Assembly: GCF_030157465.1 (NCBI RefSeq)
Contig: NZ_JAOAUU010000005.1
Coordinates: 28,261-92,260, forward strand
DNA: 64,000 nucleotides
Direction of reading: 5' to 3'
Source of the DNA: Zoogloea sp.
Lineage (GTDB): Bacteria > Pseudomonadota > Gammaproteobacteria > Burkholderiales > Rhodocyclaceae
Shown here: one piece after another, positions 46,272-53,890 of the stretch
Layout of the letters: every line of letters starts with the position of its first letter
Numbering within the stretch: the first letter of the stretch is position 1
Notes under the pieces: generated by a model
The model's database searches: none
Seen by the model: the letters and a program-made list of their open reading frames with translations, nothing else
What the model was told of the DNA's origin: nothing
Program-made: the position numbers and the translations under genes

Positions 46272-46774
46272 TGGGGCGATCCCTCCTCAAAATCAATCAA
46301 TGCACCGAGCCGGGCTCGGCAGGTTTCGTACTGGCCTTGGGCACCGGCAATCCAGGTAGCGATGTCGGTATCGGAGGCAGCGGGGCCATCCTCTGCAGCA
46401 AGTGGGCCGGCGGGCGGGGGCACGGGGCCAGCACCGGCGCCGCGGGCAGGGTTGAGCAGGCGCACAGCGCCAGGGCGGAGGCAAGGCCGGCCAGTCGTAA
46501 CACGGGGGATTTCACGCAATGCCTCCTGGGCAGTGTTGGAAAGGGCTTGCTCGGTGCGGGCCAGCTTGCTCGACAGCGCATCGGCCAGCGCCTGCGCCTC
46601 ACCAGTGCGGCGGATCTGGGCAGCCACGGCTAGCGTTTGGGCCGTGGCGGCGGCTGCCTCGATTTGGGCAATCTCGGCCCGGTAGAAAAGGCTGGTGCCA
46701 GTGCCGCCCAACAGGGCACCACCGGTCATCGCACCGGCAAAGGCCAACCATTTCAGAGTGGCAAGGGTTGTCAC
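46268..46774 (-). CDS. Putative i-spanin (Rz-like)
   Basis: A 168-residue protein from a GTG at 46774 that overlaps the endolysin stop (GTGA). An N-terminal membrane segment (WLAFAGAMTGGALLGGTGTSLF) is followed by an alanine-rich coiled coil (IAQIEAAAATAQTLAVAAQI), the usual inner-membrane spanin plan. Its proline-rich C-terminal half is dictated partly by the embedded lipoprotein gene in another frame. Position directly after holin and endolysin supports lysis function. Confidence 0.7.
   Translation of the reverse strand: MTTLATLKWLAFAGAMTGGALLGGTGTSLFYRAEIAQIEAAAATAQTLAVAAQIRRTGEAQALADALSSKLARTEQALSNTAQEALREIPRVTTGRPCLRPGAVRLLNPARGAGAGPVPPPAGPLAAEDGPAASDTDIATWIAGAQGQYETCRARLGALIDFEEGSPQ
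46297..46515 (-). CDS. Putative o-spanin lipoprotein (Rz1-like), embedded out of frame
   Basis: A 72-residue ORF fully inside the i-spanin gene in a different frame. The GTG at 46515 has GGAGG 6 nt upstream. The N-terminus (VKSPVLRLAGLASALALCAC) is a lipoprotein signal with a lipobox ending in Cys, and the mature part is proline-rich (CPRPPAHLLQRMAPLPPIPT), as in Rz1. The o-spanin pairs with the i-spanin to disrupt the outer membrane at lysis. Nested Rz/Rz1 pairs are known from lambda. Confidence 0.75.
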   Translation of the reverse strand: MKSPVLRLAGLASALALCACSTLPAAPVLAPCPRPPAHLLQRMAPLPPIPTSLPGLPVPKASTKPAEPGSVH

Positions 46775-47385
46775 GCTGCCACCCCCCGGCCCCAGCCCAG
46801 GTATCGCGGCTGCAGCACCAGCAAGATGCGCCGCGGGTAGCCCAGGTTCTCGGTGCAATGCACGGCGGCGCGCTTGGCCCGCCCACACGCCGCATCCACC
46901 TGGGCACGGGCAACCGACCCCGCCGCGCGTGACTCGGCCTGCCAGTGCCCAAGCCCGCCGTTGTAGCTGCGCAGGGCTGCCCACAGGCGGTCGAACTCGG
47001 CAGGCCCGCGCACCCGCTCAAACAGCCAGCGGTCGTAACCCACCATCGCCCGCATCGCCCACACCGGGTTAGCCGGCAGGCACGCCGCCCGCGCAGTGCC
47101 CAGGCGCTCGCACCACCAGGTGGCAGTGGCCGGCATAAACTGAGCCATGCCCTGGGCACCCACGCGGCTTACTGCATCGGCCCGCCAACCGCTCTCCTGG
47201 TGGATCTGTGCCGCAAAGGCCGCCACTGGCGCATCCAGGCCCCACTCGGCATGGGCAATGCGCACCAGGTTGGCGCGGTGCTTCAGGGCCTCGCGGGGAA
47301 CCTGGGCATGTGCGCATGAGCTAACAGTGCTCAGGCCCACGGCGAACAGCAGCACGAATGCCACATACCCGATCATGTATTTCAT
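46771..47385 (-). CDS. Endolysin, lytic transglycosylase (SLT) type
   Basis: A 204-residue protein with an N-terminal hydrophobic signal or signal-anchor (MKYMIGYVAFVLLFAVGLST) followed by an SLT-type domain. The catalytic glutamate is E64 in IHQESGWRADAVS, with the GAQGMAQFMPATA and SYNGGLG motifs. It cleaves murein glycan strands at lysis. The N-terminal segment suggests Sec export rather than release through holin holes alone. The start at 47385 lies 1 bp from the holin stop. Confidence 0.83.
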   Translation of the reverse strand: MKYMIGYVAFVLLFAVGLSTVSSCAHAQVPREALKHRANLVRIAHAEWGLDAPVAAFAAQIHQESGWRADAVSRVGAQGMAQFMPATATWWCERLGTARAACLPANPVWAMRAMVGYDRWLFERVRGPAEFDRLWAALRSYNGGLGHWQAESRAAGSVARAQVDAACGRAKRAAVHCTENLGYPRRILLVLQPRYLGWGRGVAA

Positions 47386-47386
47386 G

Positions 47387-47782
47387 TCAGGCCCCCAAAC
47401 CCATGGCCAGCATGGCGCAACCCACAATCACCGCCCGGCGCAGCATGGCCATGCCAAACACAATCTGTCCCGGCCAGGTCGGGTCGAAGCTCGCTTCTAC
47501 GTCAAGCGCGTGCTCAAGGGTGTCGGGGTCATCGGAATCGTGGTGCAGCGCCGTGAGCGTCGCCAGGTCGTCATCGGCAACCAAGCCCATCAACCCATCA
47601 GGGCGCGCGTAGGGGAAGAGCGAGCGGTCGAGCCAATAGCCCACCACCCCGGCCATGGTGACCAGGGACAACTTGTAAAGGCTCACGGGGAGCTGCTGGG
47701 GCGCCAGCAGCGCGATAACAACGAACAGCAGGAGGGTGGCGATCAGCCACCCGAAAAGGCGGGGGGATTTGACAGTAAGCAC
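47387..47782 (-). CDS. Putative holin
   Basis: A 131-residue protein with two hydrophobic segments near the N-terminus (LFGWLIATLLLFVVIALLAP and LYKLSLVTMAGVVGYWLD) and one at the C-terminus (AVIVGCAMLAMGLGA). This fits the putative phage holin family seen beside SLT endolysins. It is the first gene of the leftward late operon, 72 bp downstream of the palindromic late-promoter element. Confidence 0.7.
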   Translation of the reverse strand: MLTVKSPRLFGWLIATLLLFVVIALLAPQQLPVSLYKLSLVTMAGVVGYWLDRSLFPYARPDGLMGLVADDDLATLTALHHDSDDPDTLEHALDVEASFDPTWPGQIVFGMAMLRRAVIVGCAMLAMGLGA

Positions 47783-47848
47783 GGCGAAACTCCAGGTGTG
47801 GTTTATGAAAACGACAACTGGAGCTTATTCGCGCGTGCGAGGCACGCC

Positions 47849-47868
47849 ACCGAGGGAAACGTTTCCCG
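47849..47868 (-). promoter_or_regulatory. Left late-promoter element (palindrome GGGAAACGTTTCCC)
   Basis: Read on the minus strand, CGGGAAACGTTTCCCTCGGT lies upstream of the holin gene. The 14-bp core (47854-47867) is a perfect palindrome. The whole 20-mer is identical to the one before the I protease gene at 57062, in the same orientation to transcription. A GAATAAG stretch about 25 nt downstream could be a -10. It is the likely binding site of the Mor-type activator or a C-like protein. Confidence 0.7.
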
Positions 47869-48010
47869 CGGGGTGGTTTGGGATTAGGGCTGGTGTAATG
47901 CAGGCACCGGAGATTGAGCGCCTAGAGCACCGCGAGTGCCAAGAGCGCCATCCGGCTACCTGAAACCGCGAGGCTCAAGTCGCGGCGGATCAAACTTCCT
48001 CTTCTGGGGG

Positions 48011-48514
48011 TCAGGAAGAGCAATTTATTTGGCGTTTACCGTTTGGCATCGCCGAGCTGTACTTCTCGTAGAACTCACAAAGCCATCTGCTTGCATCGAG
48101 AGCCCCAGGCATGGGGTCAATAACGCTAAAGAACTGTAGGTAGTTCATACCCCGCCATCCTTGAGGTAGATCGCTTTGGCGGATAAAGAAAACAGCCCAC
48201 TCTAGCCCTTTGTTTTCAGGCGACTTAAAGGAAATTCGAACGCGGGCTACCTCGGGCTTGCTGAACAGCCTTGAAGCCAAGTAATGCACTTCGTCCGCGA
48301 CGGAATTCCAGTCCTGTGCACCGCCTGTCAACGGGTCTTTCTTCACCGTCACGTCCACATACACCTGCCTCGGGTCGATCTGAGGCGTGATCGATACGTT
48401 CATGATCGAGGCGGAAATGGTCTTTATTCCATCTTTGGTGACGGGAAAGTCCTTCGGCTCGCTACTGCAGGCAATCAGCGCAAAAATCACCAAGCTGGCT
48501 AAGATCAATCTCAT
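48011..48514 (-). CDS. Lipoprotein of unknown function (probable cargo gene)
   Basis: A 167-residue protein with a lipoprotein signal (MRLILASLVIFALIAC, lipid Cys16) and a soluble domain without recognised family features. Base composition is clearly AT-richer than the flanking phage genes, and it stands alone between the lysis operon and the repressor. These are signs of a separately acquired moron gene expressed in the lysogen, possibly for superinfection exclusion or host envelope change. That role is inference from position only. Confidence 0.6.
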   Translation of the reverse strand: MRLILASLVIFALIACSSEPKDFPVTKDGIKTISASIMNVSITPQIDPRQVYVDVTVKKDPLTGGAQDWNSVADEVHYLASRLFSKPEVARVRISFKSPENKGLEWAVFFIRQSDLPQGWRGMNYLQFFSVIDPMPGALDASRWLCEFYEKYSSAMPNGKRQINCSS

Positions 48515-48605
48515 CCCGTTTCCTTTTTGTTGATCACTGCCGCGAAGTCGAATTCAAGTCTGCTTCGACAAATCGTGTTCAGTGTTTCTGCGACATCGCA
48601 ATAGA

Positions 48606-48989
48606 TCAACCTTCCTCTTCTCTGTGGACTTGGCTGGGCAGATTATTTTCGTCTTTCAGCCCTGCTGACGCTGCAGCAATAGTCCTTAGCGATTGTTGTA
48701 TTTCTGGTGGGCAGCGTTCGTAGTTCGCAACCATTTCTCGAATCTCGGGAGAGTAAGCCGCCACTCGCTTGTCGCGTGCCACTTCGTCCTCTTCCGACCC
48801 TCGCATTATCCAGAAGATCTCCGCCCCTAGTTCGGATACTCGATTGAGATAGTCCGAATCCGGGACGCCTTGATCATTCTCGTATCTGCTTTGAGTCCCG
48901 CTTCCGACTCCGCCCTTTTCTGCGAAGTCGCGAATGTTGAAGCCAAGTCTCGTTCTCTCGGCACGTAGCCGTTTCCCAATGGTGTCCAT
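48606..48989 (-). CDS. XRE-family repressor
   Basis: A 127-residue protein with an N-terminal helix-turn-helix (IGKRLRAERTRLGFNIRDFA, then VGSGTQSRYENDQGVPDSDYL) and a helical C-terminal part for oligomerisation. There is no autocleavage domain, so induction may rely on Clp-type proteolysis as for Mu Rep. It is transcribed leftward, divergent from the early operon across the GTTCCA operator, the normal place of the lysogeny repressor in Mu-like phages. Confidence 0.78.
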   Translation of the reverse strand: MDTIGKRLRAERTRLGFNIRDFAEKGGVGSGTQSRYENDQGVPDSDYLNRVSELGAEIFWIMRGSEEDEVARDKRVAAYSPEIREMVANYERCPPEIQQSLRTIAAASAGLKDENNLPSQVHREEEG

Positions 48990-49012
48990 GCGGCAAGCGT
49001 CCTAAAAAAGTG

Positions 49013-49053
49013 TGTTCCATCGGTTGACGTTATGTTCCATATTTGGAACAATA
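49013..49053 (+). promoter_or_regulatory. Early operator/promoter region
   Basis: A TGTTCCAT half-site at 49013-49020 is followed 20 bp later by the near-palindrome TGTTCCATATTTGGAACA (49033-49050). A -35-like TTGACG at 49024 and a poor -10 (AACAAT or ACAATA near 49047-49053) overlap them, so a bound repressor would block the early rightward promoter. Direct repeats of ACACAAC type fill 49056-49089 up to the first early gene. Confidence 0.65.
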
Positions 49054-49097
49054 CATCACACCAACACACAACAACACACAACAACACAAGGTTAGCC

Positions 49098-49268
49098 ATG
49101 AGCCCGGATCAAGTCAAAAAGAAGCTGGAAAAAGAAGGTAAATCGTTCAAGCAGTTCGCTGAGGAGCATCGGCTCAACTACCGCACCGTTCTGTGCGTGC
49201 TGAACGGAGTCAATAAGGGCAAGCGCGGTGAGGCTCACCGCGCTGCCGTAGCCCTCGGACTGAAGTGA
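49098..49268 (+). CDS. Small Ner/Cro-like DNA-binding protein
   Basis: A 56-residue protein, MSPDQVKKKLEKEGKSFKQF at the start, with a helix-turn-helix centred on FAEEHRLNYRTVLCVLNGVNKG. The VLNG(V/R)NKG pattern is typical of phage DNA-binding proteins of the DUF4224/Ner-like sort. It is the first gene of the early operon, where Mu has ner, and probably represses both the repressor and early promoters after infection. Confidence 0.68.
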   Translation: MSPDQVKKKLEKEGKSFKQFAEEHRLNYRTVLCVLNGVNKGKRGEAHRAAVALGLK

Positions 49269-49278
49269 GGTGGTCGTC

Positions 49279-49692
49279 ATGAGCGAGAAAAGAACCTCCT
49301 ACGTTGGTATGTCACGTGGCGCCATCGATCAAGCCATTCAGAACCTGCTCGACGACCTCAAGATCGATTGGGCCGACCATGAGCTGAAGGAGTGCTGCGC
49401 ACAGATTTTCGAGGGTGCAGATAAGCAGGTTGTTGCCAGTCTCATGGAGGCAGCACGGAAGCGCGATGAGAGGCTGCGGAGTGCTCTGAAGGACGGCGAG
49501 AACGCTTTCGATCGGGCCAAAGCTTTGCACGCCCTGCATCAACGTGGCCTCACCCTCAAGCAGTGGTGCGAGAAGCACGGCTTCGGCTACCGCACTGCCA
49601 GCGATGTGCTCAACGGCCGCAACCAGGCCAAGTACGGCATCGGCAAGACCGTCGCCGACAAGCTCAACCGAATCGTGTTGGGGGCCGAATGA
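49279..49692 (+). CDS. Early DNA-binding protein with Ner-like C-terminus
   Basis: A 137-residue protein. Its C-terminal 45 residues (GLTLKQWCEKHGFGYRTASDVLNGRNQAKYG) repeat the helix-turn-helix pattern of the preceding 56-residue protein, so the pair probably arose by duplication. The N-terminal 85 residues are helical and unassigned. The ATG at 49279 lies in a short gap after the first early gene. It overlaps the next gene by 4 bp (ATGA). Confidence 0.6.
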   Translation: MSEKRTSYVGMSRGAIDQAIQNLLDDLKIDWADHELKECCAQIFEGADKQVVASLMEAARKRDERLRSALKDGENAFDRAKALHALHQRGLTLKQWCEKHGFGYRTASDVLNGRNQAKYGIGKTVADKLNRIVLGAE

Positions 49693-50810
49693 TGGCCGAC
49701 CACGAAATCGATCTGGGCATCGTCCCCGAATCGACTCCGCACATCCGGAGTCGCAAGCCCGCCGCCGCTCCGGCCCCTGTTTCTGAGCCGACTCCGGACG
49801 TTCGGAGTCCGGTTTTTGCGGCTCCGGATGTTGCCGCAAGCATGGCTCCGGATGCCCTTCCTGCAGCGACTCCGGATGTGCGGAGTCAGGAATCCAGCCA
49901 GCTCACCATTTGCCTCGACAGCCTCGGCATCGGCGCGATGACTGCGTCCGAGTTTTTGGACATCGGCATCGACGAGATGAACCGCAGCTTCGCCCATGCC
50001 GTTCGGGCCGGTGCTGCTTTTTGGGCCACGCAAGAGACCCTGCGTGAAACCGCCGACGACCCGGCCACGTTCAAGAGCTGGCTCCACGACCGTGGCCTGA
50101 GCGAGCAGCGTGTGTACGAGCTGATCAGCATGGCCAAGTTTTACGCCCGCCTGCCGGCTGGCCAGCGCGAGCAGGTTACAAAGATCGGCAAGAGCAAAGC
50201 CTTGCTGCTGGCCGGTGTGCCGCAGCAGCTCATGGATGAGGCAGTCAAGAGCGGGCGCGATGTGATCGGCGACGCCGACATGATGACCGTCGTCGAGCTG
50301 AAAGAAGAGGTCAAGGCCCTCAAGAAACGCGAAGCCAACTACGACGCCGAACTTGAGCGCCGTGACTGGCTGATCGGAAAGCTGCAAAAGAGCCGCGCGC
50401 TGGTTACGGATTTCACCCCGGCCACCGAAGATACCCGCGCTGAGTGCATGTTTTTGCAAGGCACGTGTGAGGCCAGCATCAACAGCCTGCTGCGCATGTA
50501 CGAAGCCGCCACCAGCGTGCACGTTGACGTGCCCGAGCGTGAGCTGCAGATCGACCAGATCTGGATAACGCTGCATGCCCTGGTTGCCCGCGGGCTGGAT
50601 GTGATTGCCCGCATCCGCGACGAGGACATCCAGCCCTTGCCGGATCGGGTGCTCGGCCCGCACGCTCTTACCCCGGCCGAGGCCGAACGCTGGCTGATCG
50701 AATGGCGCACGCTCGAAGGCCGCACGCAGGCCGAAGCCGCCGTGCGCCAGCAGCTGCGCGATGACGCCCGCCCGCGTGGCCCCGGCCGGCCCAAGAAGGC
50801 GCAGGGGTAA
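49689..50810 (+). CDS. Early phage protein with N-terminal TPDVRS repeats
   Basis: A 373-residue protein. Residues 10-75 contain a low-complexity tract with repeated (S/T)P(D/H)(V/I)RS units. A helical central domain follows (SWLHDRGLSEQRVYELISMA, KSKALLLAGVPQQLMDEAVK), reminiscent of ParB-like or DUF3102-type helix-turn-helix proteins, then a coiled coil and a basic tail (GPGRPKKAQG). It lies directly before the transposase gene. Function unknown; a DNA-binding helper is plausible from the basic tail and HTH-like region. Confidence 0.6.
   Translation: MMADHEIDLGIVPESTPHIRSRKPAAAPAPVSEPTPDVRSPVFAAPDVAASMAPDALPAATPDVRSQESSQLTICLDSLGIGAMTASEFLDIGIDEMNRSFAHAVRAGAAFWATQETLRETADDPATFKSWLHDRGLSEQRVYELISMAKFYARLPAGQREQVTKIGKSKALLLAGVPQQLMDEAVKSGRDVIGDADMMTVVELKEEVKALKKREANYDAELERRDWLIGKLQKSRALVTDFTPATEDTRAECMFLQGTCEASINSLLRMYEAATSVHVDVPERELQIDQIWITLHALVARGLDVIARIRDEDIQPLPDRVLGPHALTPAEAERWLIEWRTLEGRTQAEAAVRQQLRDDARPRGPGRPKKAQG
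49733..49887. repeat. Three in-gene 20-bp palindromes GACTCCG-N6-CGGAGTC
   Basis: Copies lie at 49733-49752, 49790-49809 and 49868-49887, each with arms GACTCCG and CGGAGTC around six variable bases. Two half-like GCTCCGGATG copies lie between the second and third. Spacings of 57 and 78 bp keep the reading frame, so the encoded peptide repeats as TPxxRS. They may be protein-binding sites as well as coding repeats. Confidence 0.65.
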
Positions 50811-50813
50811 GCC

Positions 50814-52484
50814 ATGGCCGCGCTCGCCCTGGCTAACAAGCCCAGCCCCCGCAAAGCCGCCGTTGTCGCGACGCCCCGCGCCAACGTGCTGGCCCTGCGT
50901 GCCCGCGACCCCTGGCGCGAGGCCACCGACAAAGCGCGTGGTGTGGCCCTGCAACGGGAAACCGTCGTGCTCTATCTGCAAGCCCTGGTGGATACCGGCG
51001 TGAGCCAGAACAACGCCATCGCCGTCACCCTCGACCGTGCTGCTGCCGGCCTGCTGCCCCGGGCCGTTGCTGCGGCCCTGGTGGCCACGGCCAAGGGGGG
51101 CAAGGCTGCCCCCAGCCGCAGCGCCCTGTGCGACTGGATAGCCAGCTACCGCGCCGAACGCGGCCCCGCCGGCCTGCTGCCCGAACACAAGGGCCGGGTT
51201 GTCGAAAGCCCGGCCTGGTGGGGCCCGGCTATCGAGTACTTCAACAACCCCAGCAAGCCCGACATCGCGGCAGTGCATCGCCGCCTTGCCGAAGTGGATG
51301 GGCACGCCTGCACCTACGACCAGGTGCGGCACTACCTCAACGGGGTGCCCGCCATGACTGGACGTCATAGCCCGGCCCGCCTCGGCAAGAACCTTTACCG
51401 GCTCACTGAAAAAGCCTTTGTGAAGCGCAGCACGCAAAACGCTTTGGCCGGCGACGTGTATGTGGCCGACGGCTACCGCGCCGACGTGTATCTCGCCCAC
51501 CCGGTTACCGGCGACCTGTTTCGCCCTGAGCTGACGGTGTCGATGGACATGCGGAGCCGGTTCATCGTGGGCTGGCGGGCCGATGAGCACGAGGGCACGG
51601 TGGCTGTGCAAAACATGTGGGCCGAAACCTTTGCCCGCTGGGGCCACGTGCCGCCCTTCCTCTATGTGGATAACGGATCCGGCTACAAGAACTGGCTGAT
51701 GGATAACGACATCTGCGGCTTTTACCAGCGCGCCGGGGTGCAGCAGATCATCCACGCCATCCCCGGCAACCCGCACGGCAAGGGCTGGATTGAACGGTTC
51801 TTCCGCACGATGAAAGAGGACTTTCTCAAGCTGTGGCAACCCGCTTTTTACTGCGGGCACGAGATGGCCGACGAGGTGCGCAACGAGGTTGTGCGGGAAA
51901 TAAAAGCCGGCCGCCTGAGCCCCCCGACGATGGCTCAGTTTTCCGACGCGTTTAACGCCTGGCTTGATCGCTACCACGCCCGCCCGCACCCCGAGGACGC
52001 CAGCGTTACCCGTGCCCAGGTGTGGGCCGGGCTGGTGCCGATACCCCCCCACGCCACCGAGCGCGAACTCAAGCGCCAGGCGGTGCAGCTCACCGTGCGC
52101 CGGGCCTCGCTTACCCACGGCAAGTGTGTTTACAAGCATGCCGACCTGCACGCCTGGAACCACACCAAGGTGGTGCTTGAGTACGACCTGATGGACAACG
52201 CCGTTGCGATTATCCGCACCCTGGACGGGCGCTGGATTTGCGATGCCCACCTGGTTGCCGCGATCGATGTGATGGGCACCCGCCTTGACGAAAAGCGGGA
52301 AATGCGCGCCGCCGATGCCATCAAGCGGCTCGAAAAGAAGATCGCCGAACAGCAGGCCCGCGCCGGGCTGGTGCTCGACGCCGATGCGGTTGCCCGCAAC
52401 ACCATCGACGCCCCCGACTCGCTGCTGCTCGACGCCCCGGACACCCCCGACACCCCCCTGATTCTTGATCTCAACATCACGTAA
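50814..52484 (+). CDS. DDE transposase (MuA role)
   Basis: A 556-residue transposase of the rve/Mu type. The catalytic triad is Asp219 (VYVADGYRAD), Asp286 (LYVDNGSGYKN) and Glu327 (GNPHGKGWIERFF). The 40-residue gap between the last two is nearer to Tn552/TnsB-type enzymes than to MuA. The C-terminal part is a Mu-type C domain with a helical end. It joins phage ends to target DNA for integration and replicative transposition. It starts 3 bp after the preceding gene. Confidence 0.92.
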   Translation: MAALALANKPSPRKAAVVATPRANVLALRARDPWREATDKARGVALQRETVVLYLQALVDTGVSQNNAIAVTLDRAAAGLLPRAVAAALVATAKGGKAAPSRSALCDWIASYRAERGPAGLLPEHKGRVVESPAWWGPAIEYFNNPSKPDIAAVHRRLAEVDGHACTYDQVRHYLNGVPAMTGRHSPARLGKNLYRLTEKAFVKRSTQNALAGDVYVADGYRADVYLAHPVTGDLFRPELTVSMDMRSRFIVGWRADEHEGTVAVQNMWAETFARWGHVPPFLYVDNGSGYKNWLMDNDICGFYQRAGVQQIIHAIPGNPHGKGWIERFFRTMKEDFLKLWQPAFYCGHEMADEVRNEVVREIKAGRLSPPTMAQFSDAFNAWLDRYHARPHPEDASVTRAQVWAGLVPIPPHATERELKRQAVQLTVRRASLTHGKCVYKHADLHAWNHTKVVLEYDLMDNAVAIIRTLDGRWICDAHLVAAIDVMGTRLDEKREMRAADAIKRLEKKIAEQQARAGLVLDADAVARNTIDAPDSLLLDAPDTPDTPLILDLNIT

Positions 52485-52496
52485 AGGACACCCACC

Positions 52497-53444
52497 ATGA
52501 CCACTACCGCCCCCACCTGGCCCGCCCACTACACCCCGGCCGATATCGACCAGATCGGCATCATCAAGGCGTGGATCAGCCAGCACGCCTACTCCCAGGC
52601 CGCGCTGGCCCGGCTGGCCCGCATCAGCCCCAGCAGCCTCAACCAGATCATCAAGGGCAGCTACGCCACCAGCCCGGCGCCGTTGCTCAAGGCCATCGAA
52701 TCGGCCATGCGCCACGCCGACGAAACCAGCGCCGATGCCGTCTCCATTGTGGAGACCAGCGTGTCCCGGCTCGCGGTGACTGCCTGCACCATGGCCCGCC
52801 GCTACCGCAACTTTGCGGTGCTTTCGGCTTACGTGGGCACCGGCAAAACCTACAGCCTCAAGCACTACGCCCGCAGCACGCCCAACACGCACCTGCTTGA
52901 GGCCGACCCGACGATGACGCCGCAAACGCTCGTCAAAAAGCTGGCCCGCCTTGTGGGCGTGACCGAAGCCTCCAGCGTGGCCGACAAGTTTGAGGCCGTG
53001 GTGGAGCAGCTCACGGACACCGACAGCTTGATCATCATCGACGAAGCCGAAACCCTTACCCCGCACCAGCTTCACATCGTGAGGCGCCTGCGCGACAAAG
53101 CCGGCATTGGCATCGTGCTGGCCGGCACCGAGCACCTCACCGGCATCCTCAAGCCCCTGCACGGGCAGTTCGACCAGATCCGCAGCCGCACCGGCTTTTG
53201 GCCCGCAACGGTGCAGGCCATCAGCGCCGATGACGCCGCCGCCCTGGTGCAAAGCGCGTTTGGCGCCGAAGAGGTTGCCGACGATGTGGTGGCCCGGCTC
53301 TACGCCTACAGCAAGGGCAGCGCCCGCATGCTCGTTGAGGGCCTGATTGCCGCGATCAAGCAGTTCCGCCGCGACCGCGTGCTCGACGTGAAGCTCGTCG
53401 ATGCCGTGGCCCGGCAGGCCCTGTGCCTCCAGTCCCTCGCCTGA
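52497..53444 (+). CDS. AAA ATPase transposition helper (MuB role)
   Basis: A 315-residue ATPase. An N-terminal helix-turn-helix (YSQAALARLARISPSSLNQI) precedes an AAA domain with Walker A YVGTGKTYS (GTGKT at 114-118) and Walker B LIIIDEAETL. MuB-like proteins bind target DNA, stimulate the transposase and give target immunity. It follows the transposase by 12 bp in the canonical A-B order. Confidence 0.9.
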   Translation: MTTTAPTWPAHYTPADIDQIGIIKAWISQHAYSQAALARLARISPSSLNQIIKGSYATSPAPLLKAIESAMRHADETSADAVSIVETSVSRLAVTACTMARRYRNFAVLSAYVGTGKTYSLKHYARSTPNTHLLEADPTMTPQTLVKKLARLVGVTEASSVADKFEAVVEQLTDTDSLIIIDEAETLTPHQLHIVRRLRDKAGIGIVLAGTEHLTGILKPLHGQFDQIRSRTGFWPATVQAISADDAAALVQSAFGAEEVADDVVARLYAYSKGSARMLVEGLIAAIKQFRRDRVLDVKLVDAVARQALCLQSLA

Positions 53445-53459
53445 GCCGGAGCGCCCGCC

Positions 53460-53645
53460 ATGCAAAAACTCTACATCGTCGTTGCGTCCCTGGTGTTTGC
53501 CTTCGGCTCCGGGGTGCTTGTGGCCCTGGAGGCCGTCGAAGCCCATGCCGAGCTGCGGGTGCGCGCTGCGCGCCGCCTCGCCGCCGACTGCCAGCCGCAG
53601 GCCGCCGCCCCCGTCACCGCCACCCCTGCCGGGAGCCGCTCATGA
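53460..53645 (+). CDS. Small membrane protein in early operon
   Basis: A 61-residue protein with one N-terminal transmembrane or signal segment (MQKLYIVVASLVFAFGSGVL) and an alanine/arginine-rich remainder. No family recognised. The stop overlaps the next start (ATGA). Confidence 0.5.
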   Translation: MQKLYIVVASLVFAFGSGVLVALEAVEAHAELRVRAARRLAADCQPQAAAPVTATPAGSRS

Positions 53646-53890
53646 GTGCCCGCGCCCGCATCCTCAGCACGCTCAAGCCGCACAACGCCGCCAACCCCAT
53701 GGACGCGGGCGACCTGCTGGCCACGGTCGGCGGCTGCGAGGCCACCGCCTGGGCTGCCGTCGAAGAGCTGGTGGCCGAGCACCAGGTCATGACCTGCCGC
53801 ATCCACCGCCCTGGCGGCTCGGTGGTGGTCTTTTGGCCCATGGGCAAACTCGTCAATGCCCGCCCCGGCAGAAAGGCAGGCCGCAAATGA
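53642..53890 (+). CDS. Small early phage protein, winged-helix-like
   Basis: An 82-residue protein. Residues 1-55 (ARILSTLKPHNAANPMDAGD, then EATAWAAVEELVAEHQV) have the pattern of a small winged helix, followed by a strand pair (MTCRIHRPGGSVVVFW) and a basic tail. It may regulate transcription or bind DNA. It is coupled to both neighbours by 4-bp overlaps. Confidence 0.5.
   Translation: MSARARILSTLKPHNAANPMDAGDLLATVGGCEATAWAAVEELVAEHQVMTCRIHRPGGSVVVFWPMGKLVNARPGRKAGRK

Noticed and set aside
38476..48000. Left leftward block as the remnant of a second, tandem prophage
   Set aside because: No gene type is duplicated between the left and right blocks, the two sets are complementary, and both share the same 20-nt promoter element.
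49056..49092. CRISPR-like short repeats (ACAACAC units)
   Set aside because: Simple tandem units of about 9-10 bp without spacers or cas genes; more likely leader or operator-proximal repeats. No CRISPR array was seen anywhere in the window.
49587..53546. Stop-free antisense frame of 1319 codons opposite the transposase and MuB-like genes
   Set aside because: It mirrors the codon pattern of high-GC genes on the plus strand, has a low-complexity Gly/His/Ala-rich translation with no domain, and lies opposite well-supported genes.
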